Assembly: GCA_003255025.1 (NCBI GenBank) | Contig: QANY01009007.1 | Coordinates: 434,001 to 498,000, forward strand | Length of the DNA stretch: 64,000 bases | Direction: 5' to 3' | DNA from: Datisca glomerata | Lineage: Eukaryota > Streptophyta > Magnoliopsida > Cucurbitales > Datiscaceae | Shown here: positions 1 through 11,702 of the stretch, piece by piece | Position numbering within the stretch: the first letter of the stretch is position 1 | Layout of the letters: every line of letters starts with the position of its first letter | Notes under the pieces: generated by a model | The model's input: the letters and a program-made list of their open reading frames with translations, nothing else | Told to the model about the DNA's origin: nothing | Database searches by the model: none | Made by a program: the position numbers and the translations under genes

Positions 1-84
1 AGGAGGTTGTAGAAGTCATAGCAGATTATAATCAAAATACAATATGAAATTTTCAATCATAAGAATAATTTAGTTATTTGGGCC
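1..84 (+). other. EPRV leader, 3' end (copy 1)
   Basis: Untranslated leader just upstream of the ORF1 start of EPRV copy 1. The stretch with 'aggaggttgtagaagtcata' and 'ttagttatttgggcc' recurs before the ORF1 start in copies 4 (minus strand), 6 and 11. The promoter and primer site of this copy lie outside the window. Confidence 0.7.
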
Positions 85-1766
85 ATGGGTAAATTATTTA
101 GAAGTACTTCTTCTAGTAGCAATAGGTCTACAATAGAGAATGATGAGATAGTTTCTTTCCCCATGAATGAACCTGTTAAATTCAAATATCTTTCTTTTCC
201 TCACAATGAAAAATTAAAAACTTTAAAGGAAAAATCTGTTTCTAAATCCATAAATCTAATTTATTGTAAATAAAAACAATTATGTTTTTTTACAGGATGA
301 ATTAAAATTCAAAAGAATTGAGTAACAGCTTCAGAATCTTGCTCTTTAGAAACAAATAAAAGCTTTTGAACAAAGAATTTGCAAAGATTTATGTTCTGAC
401 GATACTAATGCTTTCTGGCCCAGGAAGCAGCACACGGTGAGTTTACCTTATATTAAGGGATTGACGAAAAGAATATCCTTACTAAGGTACGACCAATTCA
501 TATGAATTATAAAATGCTCGAACTCTGCAAAAAGGAAATTGCAGAGTCTCTCAATAAAAAGTATCATTAGAAGGATCAAGTCCCATTGGTCCTGCTCGGT
601 CTTTTATGCCCAAAAGTCCAGTGAAATCGAACGAGGGGTTCCTCGTTTCGTAATCAATTATAAGCCCCTTAATAATGTTTTGAAATGGATAAGATATCCA
701 ATACCAAACAAATGGAATCTAATTAGTAGACTTGAAAATGCAGTGGTATTCTCTAAGTTTGATATGAAATCTGGATTTTGGCAAATCTAGATAAATGAAA
801 ATGACAAATATAAAACTGCATTTGTAACATCATTTGGACATTACAAGTGGAATGTAATGCCCTTTAGCCTTAAGAATGCTCCTAGTGAATTTCAAAATAT
901 AATGAATGAAATCTTTATTCAGTTTACTCATTTCTCAATTGTTTACATTGATGATGTTCTCATTTTTTCTAAATCCATAGAATAAGATTGGAGACATCTT
1001 GAATCATTTGCTAGGATAATAAATAAAAATAGTTTAGTTATCTTTGAGAGTAAAATTAGATTATTTCAATCTAAGGTTAGGTTCCTAGGATTTGAAATAC
1101 ATCATTCTATAATTAAACCAATTGATCGGGTAATACAATTTACGGATAAATTCCTTGATGGAATCCTAGACAAAACACAATTACAAAAATTTCTAGGATA
1201 TTTAAATTACATATATGATTTTTATGATAAATGAAGAATTGATTGCAAGCCTCTCTTTGAAAGGCTAAAACAGAATCCTCCTCCTTGGACATCTATCAAT
1301 ACCAATCAAATTAAAAGAATTAAAACTTATGTTAAAACACTCCCTTGTCTTGGCATCTCCTCGAATAAATCATTTAAAATTGTCCAGATTGATGCTTCTG
1401 AAAAAGGATGTGGAGGTATCCTGTTACATCTCTCCAGAGTCATCTGAACAGATTGTTAGGTTTACATCTGGAAAGTGGTTCCATTCACAAATAAATTATA
1501 GTAAAATTAAAAAAGAATTTTTTTTATTGTTCTGTGTATACAAAAATTTCAGGATGACCTGTTAAATAAAAAATTCCTTTTAAAGATTGATTGTAAATCT
1601 ACAAAACATGTTCCGGAGAAATATGTTAAACATATTGCTTCAAAATAAAATTTTGCTAGATGGCACTCCATACTTAGTATTTTTTATTTTGATATTGAAT
1701 TCATTAAAGGCATTGATAATTTAGTTCCTCAATTTTCGCAGGGACAAACAAGATGGTATCTAGACC
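85..1766 (+). pseudogene. EPRV ORF1 remnant, lineage A: start codon fused to protease C-terminus, then RT-RNase H (copy 1)
   Basis: The ORF1 start (MGKLFRS...) runs about 15 codons and then jumps into the C-terminal half of the protease (FPMNEPVKFKY...HNEKLK). Movement protein, coat protein and the protease active site are deleted. The junction near 129-133 shares TACAA with both parents. RT follows in frame 2: VPRFVINYKPLNN, FSKFDMKSGFW, then YIDD at 944-955. RNase H shows QIDASEKGCGG near 1385-1420. Stops lie at 271, 788, 983, 1231 and elsewhere. The C-terminus (FDIEFIKG...) overlaps the start of ORF2. The order and motifs are those of Caulimoviridae reverse transcriptases. The copy is nonfunctional. 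Confidence 0.85.
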
Positions 1767-2995
1767 CCAAGCCTCGAAGAAAATAATCAAAGGGGAGTCA
1801 CCAACTCTACAATTGGCCCTTAAGACCCAAGTCAAAGAGGAATCTTCTTCTCCTAGAAATACCCAAATGACAATACTAGGGTCTATCAGGTCTGATTACC
1901 AATCTGCACTGGTCAACCAATTTGACCCATTTGCAGTCTCTAAGCCCTTTGACCCAAATTGGTCATCAACAAACCAATCAACAATTACAAAAGGTCTCCT
2001 TATCACATGAAGACCCCCAATAAAAACCTCTTTTACATTGAACCTTCATTTGCCAATTATAAGAACCCGATTGAAATAACAAAAGCTCATTTCCTTCCTG
2101 ATTCTCATTTTGTCCCCAGGCATAAGGACAAAACTCTCAGAGTTTCTACAGAGATATTCTTTTAGAAACAAAATCACTAAATATCAAACCAATAAATAGT
2201 TCAGAAGGATAAATCCTCTATCATTCCTTCTACATCCTAAAAAATAACCATGGAGGAATGGAAGATCCATCCTTCAGGGTTAAAACTCCTTTTAAATAAA
2301 AAATAATACAACTATTTTGACTATATTGATGCTTGGAAAATAATTTTCTTGCAAAAAAGTAGTAAATTTTCTCACTCTTGGTTTTTGAAGTTTAAAAGAA
2401 TTTAAAAATCAATTTACCAAAATTATTTTTAAGGTGGTGGTCAATCCACTACCCTATCTTTGAAATATCCCCAATTTAATTACAATGGAATTTTAACGTG
2501 TTTTTAAAATTATTTAAACCCTCAACAATTGAGGCACATTTCCTCCCAATAATTTATTTCATGAATAAATATGAAATTCCATGAATCCTAAAGTGGTAAT
2601 ATGCTATCAAAGATGAAGTCCTCACCAGACAATACTATATTAAATGGTGGGATAAGTTCAGCACTCTAAAAATATCTGCTACCATAAATGATGAGTTTAC
2701 AAAACCCATTCATAACTAAAAGTACTCAAACCACCTCCAACGCCCCCCTTAAAAATTAAGGAGCTAGACAACCAAAACCCACAAATATACCAATCTAAAT
2801 CATCAAATTCTTTCCAAGAATCAAAGCCTACATCAAAATCTTCCCCAAAAGGAAAGACCAAGGCTACAAAATCAAAAGAAAAATAGGACTTAACACAAAG
2901 GATGTTCCTGCTTTTTGAAGACAATACAGATTTTGATTCTGATTTCTCAGTAGAGTCGAATCACCCAATTGATAATAAAAAGAGTCAACCGTCCA
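1753..2995 (+). pseudogene. EPRV ORF2 5' part, lineage A, interrupted by retrotransposon (copy 1)
   Basis: ORF2 starts at 1753 (MVSRPQASKK), overlapping the end of ORF1 in another frame. It is open to 2010, shifts frame to 1959-2165, and is then broken by many stops. Family landmarks remain: QFDPFAVSKPFDP, FYIEPSFANYKNP, an EEWKIHPSG block near 2250, and a Lys/Ser/Pro-rich tail near 2820-2885. ORF2 has no known function to me; this plan fits the second ORF of florendovirus-like EPRVs. There is no AlkB domain. The Ty3/gypsy element interrupts it at 2995, and it resumes at 11140. Confidence 0.75.
2991..2995. repeat. Target-site duplication GTCCA, left copy
   Basis: The 5-bp GTCCA directly precedes the 5' LTR and is repeated at 11135-11139 directly after the 3' LTR. 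The uninterrupted EPRV sequence in copy 6 (near 33405) has a single GTCCA at this point. This fixes both ends of the insertion. Confidence 0.9.
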
Positions 2996-5488
2996 TGTAA
3001 TACCCCGACCCTTCGTAAATGGGCATTTTTATAAAATTGATTTGAAAGATTATGTGATTTTACAATTTGAGTTTTTTAAAGGGATTATTTGTAATTTTTG
3101 TAAAACTATTTAATTAGATATGATTTATTGTAAAATTGATTTCTTTAAATTTTAAAAAGGGTTTTATTATATAATTTTAAATCCACTCACACATATGTGC
3201 CTTTACACCCAAAGAAAACCCTAATCGAAACACTTTAAATACCATATATCTTTCTGGCCATCTCTCTCACACGTAGCCGCCATCCCAGCAAAGAATTTTA
3301 TAACTCACACCATATAAGCATCACACTCAACTATCTCTCCCACTCTCTCATTTTATCTTTCACGAACCCCGTCTACTCTTTTCCTCTCACAAGCCGCAAA
3401 CACGTCCCACTCTCTCCCTCGTTTCTAGCAACTGCTCTCTAACAATTTCCTTCCTTCTTAACACTAAGCCTCTTCTCTAACTTTTTCTTCCTCTCACTTT
3501 TGTCAATTCACCAAAGTTGAACTCCGGTAAGTATTTCCTTCTTCTTCATTCTCTTTTTTAAAAAATCTTGTCTCTTTGCTCTCTTATGCTAATTAATCAC
3601 TCTCTTAAAGGAAATGCATTCTTCAATTTCAGTTTTTTTAAACCCCATTCTCTAGTCTCTGTTTATACTCCACGGTTGCTTCATCACCGTTCATTGATTT
3701 CGTAGCAAATCACCATCAATTCTTCCAACCATTCTATGGTAAACTTATTTTTTTCTTCATCTTAATTATACATATATAGAATTGTATCAGTTTAATATCA
3801 TATGATATAGAGTTTAAAAGATATGGTTGTTGTTTTATGTATATAGAATTCTGACAATACAGATAAAATGATTTCGTTTACTAAGAATTTATTGATAACA
3901 AATTCTAAAAATATTATTAATTCCATATAATACATTAATATTACTCCTGTAAAATATTTTTTTAGGGGCATACCACTTCATCTTCATGGCTGCGTTTCTG
4001 GCATACCTTGCATCATTTTAGCCCAAATATTTTATAGTTGTTTTTTATCATATGTAAATATAGTTCTGTAAATTTTTGTAATTATTAGATAAGATATGAT
4101 ATACCAAATGAGTGGTTAAACTTGTAAATCTGAATTTCAGTTTACTGCCAGACAGACCCTAGTTGATGACAATTTTTCAATACGAAAATACTTTCAAAAA
4201 ATTATAAGATTTTAAATCGAGATCTATGAGACATGTATCAACGTCCAGAACTAATTTTTTTAATTTTTCATGTTTGGTACAATTTATAATTAATTTTTAA
4301 TCTAGACATCCAAACTGTTTTTCTTTCGTTCGTGTTTGAAAACATCAAAGAATGGAGTTTTTCTCCTTTATCCTTCCAGGACTTGAACTTTAGGAACTTA
4401 CAGAGGTATATAAGATAAGTGAGATATTCGTATGTAATTGTTTGCATTGTATGGCTGAAAATTTATAATAGAATTATGTTTATGTTTTTTTATGTATAAT
4501 GTACTATGATGCTTCTTTCTTCATAACATTGTTCAATAATGGTGCTGACGTGTTTTGTTATATTATATTTATGATGAGTTAATATATGTTGAATGCTAAG
4601 AATAAATGTTAAATGAATGTATGAAGAATTAATTTTGTGCCATCAGAGTCACGTGCCCACCATTCCGCTCTATTGCCTTGTCTTTCGAGAAAGGTCTATA
4701 TTTGCCTAATCCTTAGGGAAAGGGTCTCTATTATATGTTTTGGTTAATTTTTTGGGAAGGCGTTAGCGTAACTGGTTCCATCTCTTTGAAGGTGCGGAGT
4801 AGTACTCTTGAGAAATGTCACTTGTACTTACCTCACAGCTAACAATTACCGACGGGTAATATACGGCGCGTGTGGAAAGCCGTGAGCGAGAAGGCCCCGT
4901 CGAGGGTGCCCAAGATCACTATAGCCCGTGGTCATTACAGGTAATCTCTATTCTAGGTGTGGTGGCGAACTATAATGGAGGCTAGCCAATGACTTTGTAA
5001 GAATGATTTGAAAAGTATGCATGTGTTACAATTTGCATGTGACTGTGAACGTTACTCTGTTTTACATATGTGATATTTTACTTACTGAGTATATTTTTAT
5101 ATACTCACTCCGTTTTATTATAAATTTTTAGATGGTGATAATAGTGATTATGAGTTTACTGTTGAAGAGGTCTAGAGTCTTTGGCATCGGACGAGTGTCA
5201 TTAACTCCTATTTAAAAGTTCACAAAATTAGTTCTTTGCTATTGGGTTTTACTTAAATGAAATCGTGAGACTTTAAACACAAAATCTTAGGTTCTTGACT
5301 GTTTTATTAAGTAAGATTTCTATTTATGTAACTAGGAGTTTGATGGAGGATTTGATTTTCTTTATAATATATTAACCTATTTAATGTGAGTTTCTTGAAT
5401 ATTTTTATTAAAAAAATTTGACCTAACTTCCGCGATGTTTTTGGTAAAATATTTAACTAAAACTTGGTTAAATTTTTTGGATGTTACA
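2996..5488 (+). repeat. 5' LTR (2.49 kb)
   Basis: Begins TGTAATACCCCGACCC and ends GGATGTTACA, the terminal inverted pattern usual for this class. It matches 8705-11134 almost throughout, with scattered substitutions and small indels, so the insertion is not recent. It carries about 50 bases near 5135-5190 that the right LTR lacks. A CT-rich tract lies at 3240-3500, and a TATA-like candidate sits near 3242. No coding capacity is seen. Confidence 0.9.
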
Positions 5489-5490
5489 GT

Positions 5491-5500
5491 TGGTATCAAG
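5491..5500 (+). other. Retrotransposon primer binding site (tRNA-Met type)
   Basis: TGGTATCAAG lies two bases after the LTR end. The first eight bases match the complement of plant initiator tRNA-Met (TGGTATCAGAGC), and the site then diverges. Confidence 0.75.
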
Positions 5501-6235
5501 AAAATATGATTCTGTAGACAAAAGTATTTACTAAAAGTTTTCTAAAAACTGTAAGTCTTTTGACGAAATGATTTTGTAAATTTTTTTCTGAATTTTAAGA
5601 GTCCGTGCCAGAAATTAGGTTTGTGAAGTGTATTTGACAAAGATTTGTATTGGACTATTGATACATTATCTCTGAATGATTTGCCTGTCTGTATTAGCTT
5701 TGATTTTTTTTCAAATGATTATGGATCTACCGTTGATAATTGAGAAATTTATGACGAGGAGTCTGGTTACTCCCCATACCCTACAAGATTTACGAGAAGA
5801 ATGCTATTGGATCCAAATTGTAAACGTCCAGTCATAGTTTGGAACCTGTGTATGATCAAGATAGGAGCTCATAACCGTGTTGTAGCATCGAGAAGAAGGG
5901 GCAGTACACTTCTAGACCTAGAGTTTTTCCCTAAGAGGAGGGAATTAGAGGTATTCGGGTGAGACGTGTTGGCAATCAAGATGAATCAGTTGGGTCTAAC
6001 GATTTGGAGGTCACCCAACCCTTGCCTGCAGCTCCTAGATGACCACGAGCATGTGTTTCTGTAGTTAGGGACTATCCACCAGGTTGCAGTCCCAATGCAC
6101 TGGTGATATCAAGAGTTCGCGAACCAGAGGAAGATCTAGAGGAAGAACCAGAGGAAGATCTAGAAGAGGATCAAGAAGAATACCTAGAAGAAGGTCTCCA
6201 CTGAGTTTCTATGATTTCTATGGATAGTATGGACT
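5501..6235 (+). pseudogene. Ty3/gypsy leader and gag N-terminal remnant
   Basis: Leader, followed from about 5941 by a decayed reading frame (GIRVRRVGNQDESVGSNDLE... then VVRDYPPGCSPNALVISRV). One stop lies at about 6040. It ends in an iterated purine-rich block at 6115-6190 that reads acidic (EEDLEEEPEED) in one frame and arginine-rich (RGRTRGRSRRG) in the next. I take it as the start of gag, but the similarity is weaker than for pol. It joins pol directly instead of the gag core. Confidence 0.5.
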
Positions 6236-7495
6236 TAGGTTTTGGATTTTATTTTCTGCTAAGTTCTCTAGGAAGTTGGATGTGGAATTGGTACCTCTTG
6301 AGCTTGAGATTTGTGTGTCCATCCGTTCAGATGGTGTTCTGTATACAGACAAGGGCATCAAGTCTTATCTTGTAGTGGTTGCTGATAGAGTGTTGGAGGC
6401 CATTCTTACTCTTTTGACTATGTAAGACTTTGATGTTATTTTTGGTATAGATTGGCTAGCTTCTAACTATGCCAATATTCTTTGTCATGAATGGGAGGTA
6501 ATGTTTAACCCTCTAGGTGAGTCAAGTTTCAAGTTCAGAGAATCGCGTCTGCGTGCACTACCTCGAATCATTTCATCCCTACAAGCTAGGCGTTTGATTA
6601 ACAATAATTGTTGGGACTACTCGGCTAGCGTGTTGGACACACGAAAGTTGGAGTTAGAGTTTAGGGATATCAAGGTGGTTAGAGATTTTGTGAAAGTTTT
6701 TCTTGGGTCGTTGCCAGGCGTGCCACCTGTTAGGGAGGTGAATTTCAATAACGAGTTAGTTCCCAGGACGATTTTAATATCGAAGGCCCCATACCGCATG
6801 GATCTGGCAGAGATGGAAGAACTCAAGGGACAACTGCAAGAATTATTGGACATGGGATTTACTCGCCCAAGTGTCCCACCGTAGGGTGCACACGTTCTCT
6901 TTGTAAAGAAGAAAGATGGATCAATGAGACTTTGTATCGACTATAGTGAATTGAACAAAGTTACCATTAAGAATAAGTACCCTCTACCCTGGATAGAAGA
7001 TTTGTTTGATCAGCTTCAAGGAGCCTGTGTTTTCTCGAAGATTGACTTGTGGTCTGGGTATCACCATTTGAGAATCAAGGAAGACATGCCAAATACTATT
7101 TTTCGTACTCGTTACGGATATTACGAGTTCTTGGTCATGCCTTTTGGATTGACCAATGCCTTTGTCACCTTTATGGACTCGATGAATCAGTTTTTTCATT
7201 ACTTCTTTAATCAGTTTGTCATTGTTTTCATAGATGACATTATTATCTACTCTAAGTCCGAGGAAGAACGCGAGGAACATCTCAGAATCACACTTCAGAT
7301 TTTAGAGGAGCAGAGGTTGTATACCAAGTTTAGTAAGTGTGAGTTTTGGTTATCTAAGGTTGTTTTTTTAGGTCATGATGTTTTTAAAGAGGGTATATTA
7401 GTGGATCTGACAAAGATAGAAGCAATCATGAATTGGATCAGACCAACAAGTGTTATGGAAATTAGGAGTTTCCTAGGTCTGACAGGCTATTTTCA
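6236..7495 (+). pseudogene. Ty3/gypsy pol remnant: protease C-terminus and reverse transcriptase
   Basis: One frame is open from about 6236 to 7495 apart from stops near 6423 and at 6882. The protease end shows DFDVIFGIDWLASNYANI, but the active-site DSG region is missing here. RT follows: [47 protein letters not shown], and FIDD at 7227-7238, then FLGLTGYF, where homology stops. RNase H and integrase are absent. Compared with intact chromovirus pol, only the front half survives. The downstream neighbour is gag, which is the wrong order. Confidence 0.85.
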
Positions 7496-8704
7496 GAGCA
7501 ATGGGTTTAGATTCTGTAGACTTTTCTTAATGAAAAATATGGCATGTTGCTCACCCTACTCCTCTATCACCTTACAAGTCAGTGTAATGGCTCCCCCTAC
7601 AAGAAACAACTATCACGCATTTGTTGATTTTCTACTGTGAACCCTCCAACAACCATGATGAAAATATTATAAGAAGTTTTGGAGTTGTTGAGGTAGATAG
7701 CAACGGCTCACCCATCTCAACAATAGTAATTACAACAACCACAAGAGACACCAATGGACATACAATTGAAACAGACCTTAAGGAGGCTGAACCCACTGAA
7801 ATTTGATGGCCATTTGTCCAACCCACTAATAGTCGATGACTAGATTTCCAGACTGGAGCATATTTTTCAGTACATGCTGTGTTCTGAATTTCAAAAGGTT
7901 AGCTATGCAACCTTCATGCTTACACGTGAAACTAAGAAATGGTGGGAGCTCATACAGAGATCGAGCTCATGACATCAAGCATAATCTAGTGACATGGACT
8001 AATAATGAGACCGAATTCATCAGGCTGATGTAAGGAAATTATGACTGTAGCTGAGTATGATAAAAAGTTTGTGGAATTATCTCGCTACGCCATGTATTAT
8101 ATTGATAGTGAGATCAAGAAGGCTCAGACGCTTGAAATGGGACTTCGTCTAGAAATAAAAGGTTCAGTGTCGCTCTATAAGCACACTACCTACATAGCGG
8201 TGGTTGAAGCAACATTGTTAATGGAGTAGAATCTTCCACCAAGAGAGCTGCCACGAAATGAGTCGCTAGAGAAAAGGAAGCTTCAAGATGACCATACTGA
8301 TCAACAGGTTGCAAAGAAACAAGTTAGAGATTCTCATCCTGTTTACAACACTTACTACAAGAAGCACGCCGAACAATGTTATCGGAAGTTCAATGTTTGC
8401 TTCAAGTGTGAGAAAATTGGGCATTATCTAAAGGATTGTCCTATGATCAAACAAGGTCCAAACGACAACTCAACAATGATTAAGAAAAAAGGAAGTTTGA
8501 TTGCTTTGACACCTCAGGAAGCTGTCGATTGGAACGTAGTTATCGCCGGTACACTTCTTGTTCTTGGGCATTTAATTTCCGCATTGGTTGAATCTCAATT
8601 TTTAATTTCTTCATTTGTGTTTGGTGCTTTACTGTTGGTTGGGTTTTGGATTCTTTTGGATCTTTCCAGTGTTTTAAATGTGGCATCTTCCTTTTGAGGA
8701 TGAA
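7496..8704 (+). pseudogene. Ty3/gypsy gag remnant with CCHC knuckle and protease start
   Basis: A possible start is at 7587 ([12 protein letters not shown]). Gag signatures follow in shifting frames: a PLKFDGHLSNP block near 7795, then MTVAEYDKKFVELSRY at 8041. The zinc knuckle CFKCEKIGHYLKDC lies near 8400-8440. The frame 8443-8697 continues (IALTPQEAVDWNVVIAGTLLVLGH) toward the protease but loses the DSG motif, and it ends at the truncated 3' LTR. Gag normally precedes pol, so this position shows rearrangement. Confidence 0.8.
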
Positions 8705-11134
8705 AGTTTTTGTAAAATTGATTTGAAAGATAATGTGATTTTATAATTTGATTTTTTTGAAGGGATTATTTATAATTTTTGTAAAACTATTTAATTAGAT
8801 ATGATTTATTTTAAAATTGATTCCCTGAAATTTTAATAAGGGTTTTATTATATAATTTTAAATCCACTCACACATATATGCCTTTAACCCAAAGAAAACC
8901 CTAATCTAAACACTTTAAGCACCATATATCTTTCTGGCCATCTCTCTCTCTCTCACACGTGGCCTCCATCCTAGCAAAGAATTTTCTAACTCACACCAAA
9001 TAATCATCACACTCAACTATCTCCCCCATTCTCTCATTTTATCTTTCATGAACCCCCTTTACTCTTTTTCTCTCTCAAGCAGCAAACACGTCCACCTCTC
9101 TCCCTCGTTTCCAGCAACTGCTCTCTGTCAATTTCCTTCCTTCTTCACGCTAAGCCTCTTCTCTAAGTCCTTGTTCCTCTCACTTTTGTCAATCCACCAA
9201 AGTTGATCTCGTGTAAGAATTTCCTTCTTCTTCATTCTCTTTTTTAAAATTCTTGTCTCTTTGCTCTCTTTTGCTAATTAATCACTCTTTGAAAGGAAAT
9301 GTTTTTTTAAATTTCAGTTTTTTTAAACCTCATTCTCTTGCTCTGTTTCTACTCCACCGTCGCTTCATCGCTGTTCATTGATTCCGTAGCAAATCACCAT
9401 CAATTCTTCCAACCATTCTTTGGTAAAATTATTTTTTTTCTTCATCTTAATTATACATATAGAATGTATCAGTTTAATGTCGTATGATATAGAGTTTAAG
9501 AGATAAAACGATTTTCGTTTAATAAGAATTTATTGATAAAAAATTCTGAAAATATTATTAATACCATATAAGACATTAATCTTACTCCTGTAAAAATTTC
9601 AGAATCTTAAAAAATTATTTGCATGGTCAGAACATTTTTACAATTCTGGCATTTGCATCATTTTAGCCCAAATATTTTACAGTAGTTTTTTTATCATATG
9701 TAAATATAGTTCTGTAGGTTTTTATAATTATTAGATAAGATATGATATACCAAATGAGTAACTAAACTTGTAAATATTTCATTTTACTACCAGAGAGACT
9801 CTAGTTGATGACAATTTTTCAATACGAAAATATTTTCACAAAATTTTAATACTTTAAATCAAGATCTATGAGACATGTATCAACGTCCAGAACTAAGTTA
9901 ATTTTTCATGTTTGGTACAATTTATAATGAATTTTGAATCCAGACATCCATACTGTTTTTCTTTCGTTAGTGTTTGAAATCATCTAAGAATGGAATTTGT
10001 CTCCTTTATCCTTCCAGGACTTGAACTTTAGGAAGTTACAGAGGTATATAAGGTAAGTGAGATATCCGTATGTAATTGTTTGCATTGTATGGCTGAAAAT
10101 TTATAATAGAACTATGTTTATGTTTTGTGATGTATAGTGTACTATGATGCTTCTTTCTTCATAACATTGTTCAATTATGATGCTGATGTGTTTTGTTATA
10201 TTGTATGTTTGATGAGTTAATAGTGTTGAAAGCTAAGAATAAATGTTAAAAACATGCATGAAGAATTAGTTTTGTGCCATTAGAGTCGCGTGCCCACCAT
10301 TCTGCTTTGTTTGCCTTGTCCTTCGAGAAAGATATTTGCCTAATCCTTAGGGAAAGGGTCTCTATTATATGCTTTGGTTAGTTTTGTGGGAAGGTGTTAG
10401 GGCAACTGGTTCCACCTCTTCGAAGGTGCGAAGTAGTACTCGTGAGAAAGGTCACCTGTACTTACCTCACAGCTAACAATTTCTGACGGGTAATATACAG
10501 TGCGCGTGGAAAGCCCGTGAGGGAGAAGGCCCCATAGAGGGAGCCCAAGATCAATAAAGCTCACAGTCGTTTAGGTAATCTCTATTCTAGGTGTTGTGGT
10601 GAACTCTAATAGAAGTTGGCCAGCAAACCTTGTAAGAATGATATGAAAAGTATGCATGTGTTACGATTTGCACATGACTGTGAACGTACTCTATTTTACA
10701 TATGTGATATTTTACTTACTGAGTATATTTTTATATACTCACTCCATTTTATTATCAATTTTTAGATGTTTAAAACAGTGATGAGGATGAGTGTCATCGA
10801 GTCCTATTTAAAAGTTCACAAAAATTAGTTCTTTGCTGTTGGGTTTTATTTAAAATAAATCATGAGACTTCGAACATGTACTCTTGGGTTCTTGACCGTT
10901 TTATTACGTAAGATTTCTATTTATGTAACTAGGTGTTTGATGGAGGATTTGATTTTTTTATATTTCTATTTATGTAACTAGGTATTTGATGGACAATTTG
11001 ATTGATTTATAATATATTAACCTATTTAATGTGTGTTTCTTGAATATTTTTATTAAAAAAAATTTGACCTAGCTTCCGCGATGTTTTTGGTAAAAGATTG
11101 AACTAAAAATTGGTTAAATTTTCAGGAGGTTACT
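8705..11134 (+). repeat. 3' LTR (2.43 kb), first ~30 bp missing
   Basis: It matches the 5' LTR from its base ~31 onward. The TGTAATACCCC start and any polypurine tract are lost at the junction with gag. It ends GGAGGTTACT instead of GATGTTACA. A 49-bp internal tandem duplication is present near 10913-11010. Confidence 0.9.
10913..11010. repeat. 49-bp tandem duplication inside the 3' LTR
   Basis: The segment beginning 'atttctatttatgtaacta' occurs at 10913 and again at 10962, each followed by a 'ttgatgga...tttgatt' tail. The 5' LTR has it once (near 5316), so it arose after insertion or in one LTR. Confidence 0.8.
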
Positions 11135-11139
11135 GTCCA
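11135..11139. repeat. Target-site duplication GTCCA, right copy
   Basis: Right partner of the duplication at 2991-2995. EPRV ORF2 sequence continues immediately after it. Confidence 0.9.
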
Positions 11140-11290
11140 AGACTCCCCCTCAGCAATTGAAGGGAAAATCACACGTTCGTACTCTTCCCCAGTGGGCCTA
11201 TGATCCCTTCATAGGATTCACAGGAACCGTTTGATAATGTGAACCTCAGTGATGACGAATAAACGAAAATAATCCACCTTTGGTAAAATG
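11140..11290 (+). pseudogene. EPRV ORF2 3' end (copy 1, after the nested element)
   Basis: Continuation of the ORF2 begun at 1753. It reads through a QQLKGKSHV...PQWAYDPF block to the acidic C-terminal end seen in copies 6 and 16, where a DLSDDE-stop pattern closes ORF2. It is broken by stops. Confidence 0.7.
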
Positions 11291-11702
11291 CCAATAAATG
11301 GAACCAATTAGTTTTGAAGATATTTGATGGTGACCCTAGAGCTCAATGCAAAGGTCATAGTAGTCTTCAAAGAATAGTCACAATGACTTCTCAATATTCA
11401 TAAAGACAAAAGTCCAAGATAACAATTATAAATGATCAATAACAGTGCCTTCACCAGAACAAGCAACGACCAAAACACGAAGACCAAGATAGCAATTATC
11501 AAAGATCATTGTAATTTGTCGTTTTGTAATAATTATTCTAATTGCTGAAAAATAAGTGCATATTTATGGTTTTTAGTATTTCTAGTAAAAAATAAGACAA
11601 AAGTAGAAATGTAAAATGTTTTTACTTTTCTAGAATAGAATAGTTCAGGTAAGTGATATGTTCCCTGTGAACTCCACTTTACTTGGATATAAATAGTCAA
11701 GT
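11291..11702 (+). promoter_or_regulatory. EPRV 3' noncoding region and promoter (copy 1)
   Basis: Noncoding region between the ORF2 end and the transcription start. It holds GATAA-CAA-TTAT-type dyads (near 11418), the conserved 'tttttacttt' and 'agttcaggtaagtgat' blocks, and a TATAAATA box at 11688-11695. The same order occurs upstream of every EPRV promoter in this window. Activity today is unknown. Confidence 0.75.

Larger units (their letters stand above)
2996..11134 (+). mobile_element. Ty3/gypsy LTR retrotransposon, nested in an EPRV, internally rearranged
   Basis: Two similar direct repeats of about 2.4-2.5 kb (2996-5488 and 8705-11134) flank a short 3.2-kb interior. A tRNA-Met-like primer site follows the left LTR, and a 5-bp duplication flanks the element. 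The RT ([24 protein letters not shown]) and CCHC gag resemble the Tekay/Del group of chromoviruses. The interior is out of order: gag N-terminal remnant, then protease/RT, then the main gag with the protease start. RNase H and integrase were not seen. The element cannot be autonomous. Confidence 0.88.

Noticed and set aside
2697..2924. Minus-strand 75-codon open frame rich in Phe, Asp and Gly
   Set aside because: It is the complement of the Lys/Ser/Pro-rich ORF2 tail of copy 1; the same shadow recurs at 33144-33401 opposite copy 6.
3240..3520. CT-rich tract as a gene's 5' UTR or a host gene
   Set aside because: It is part of the LTR, repeated at 8900-9200, and has no coding continuation.
6617..7280. 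Minus-strand open frames (78 and 98 codons) opposite the Ty3/gypsy pol
   Set aside because: They are complements of the clear RT/protease frame and resemble no protein I recognise.
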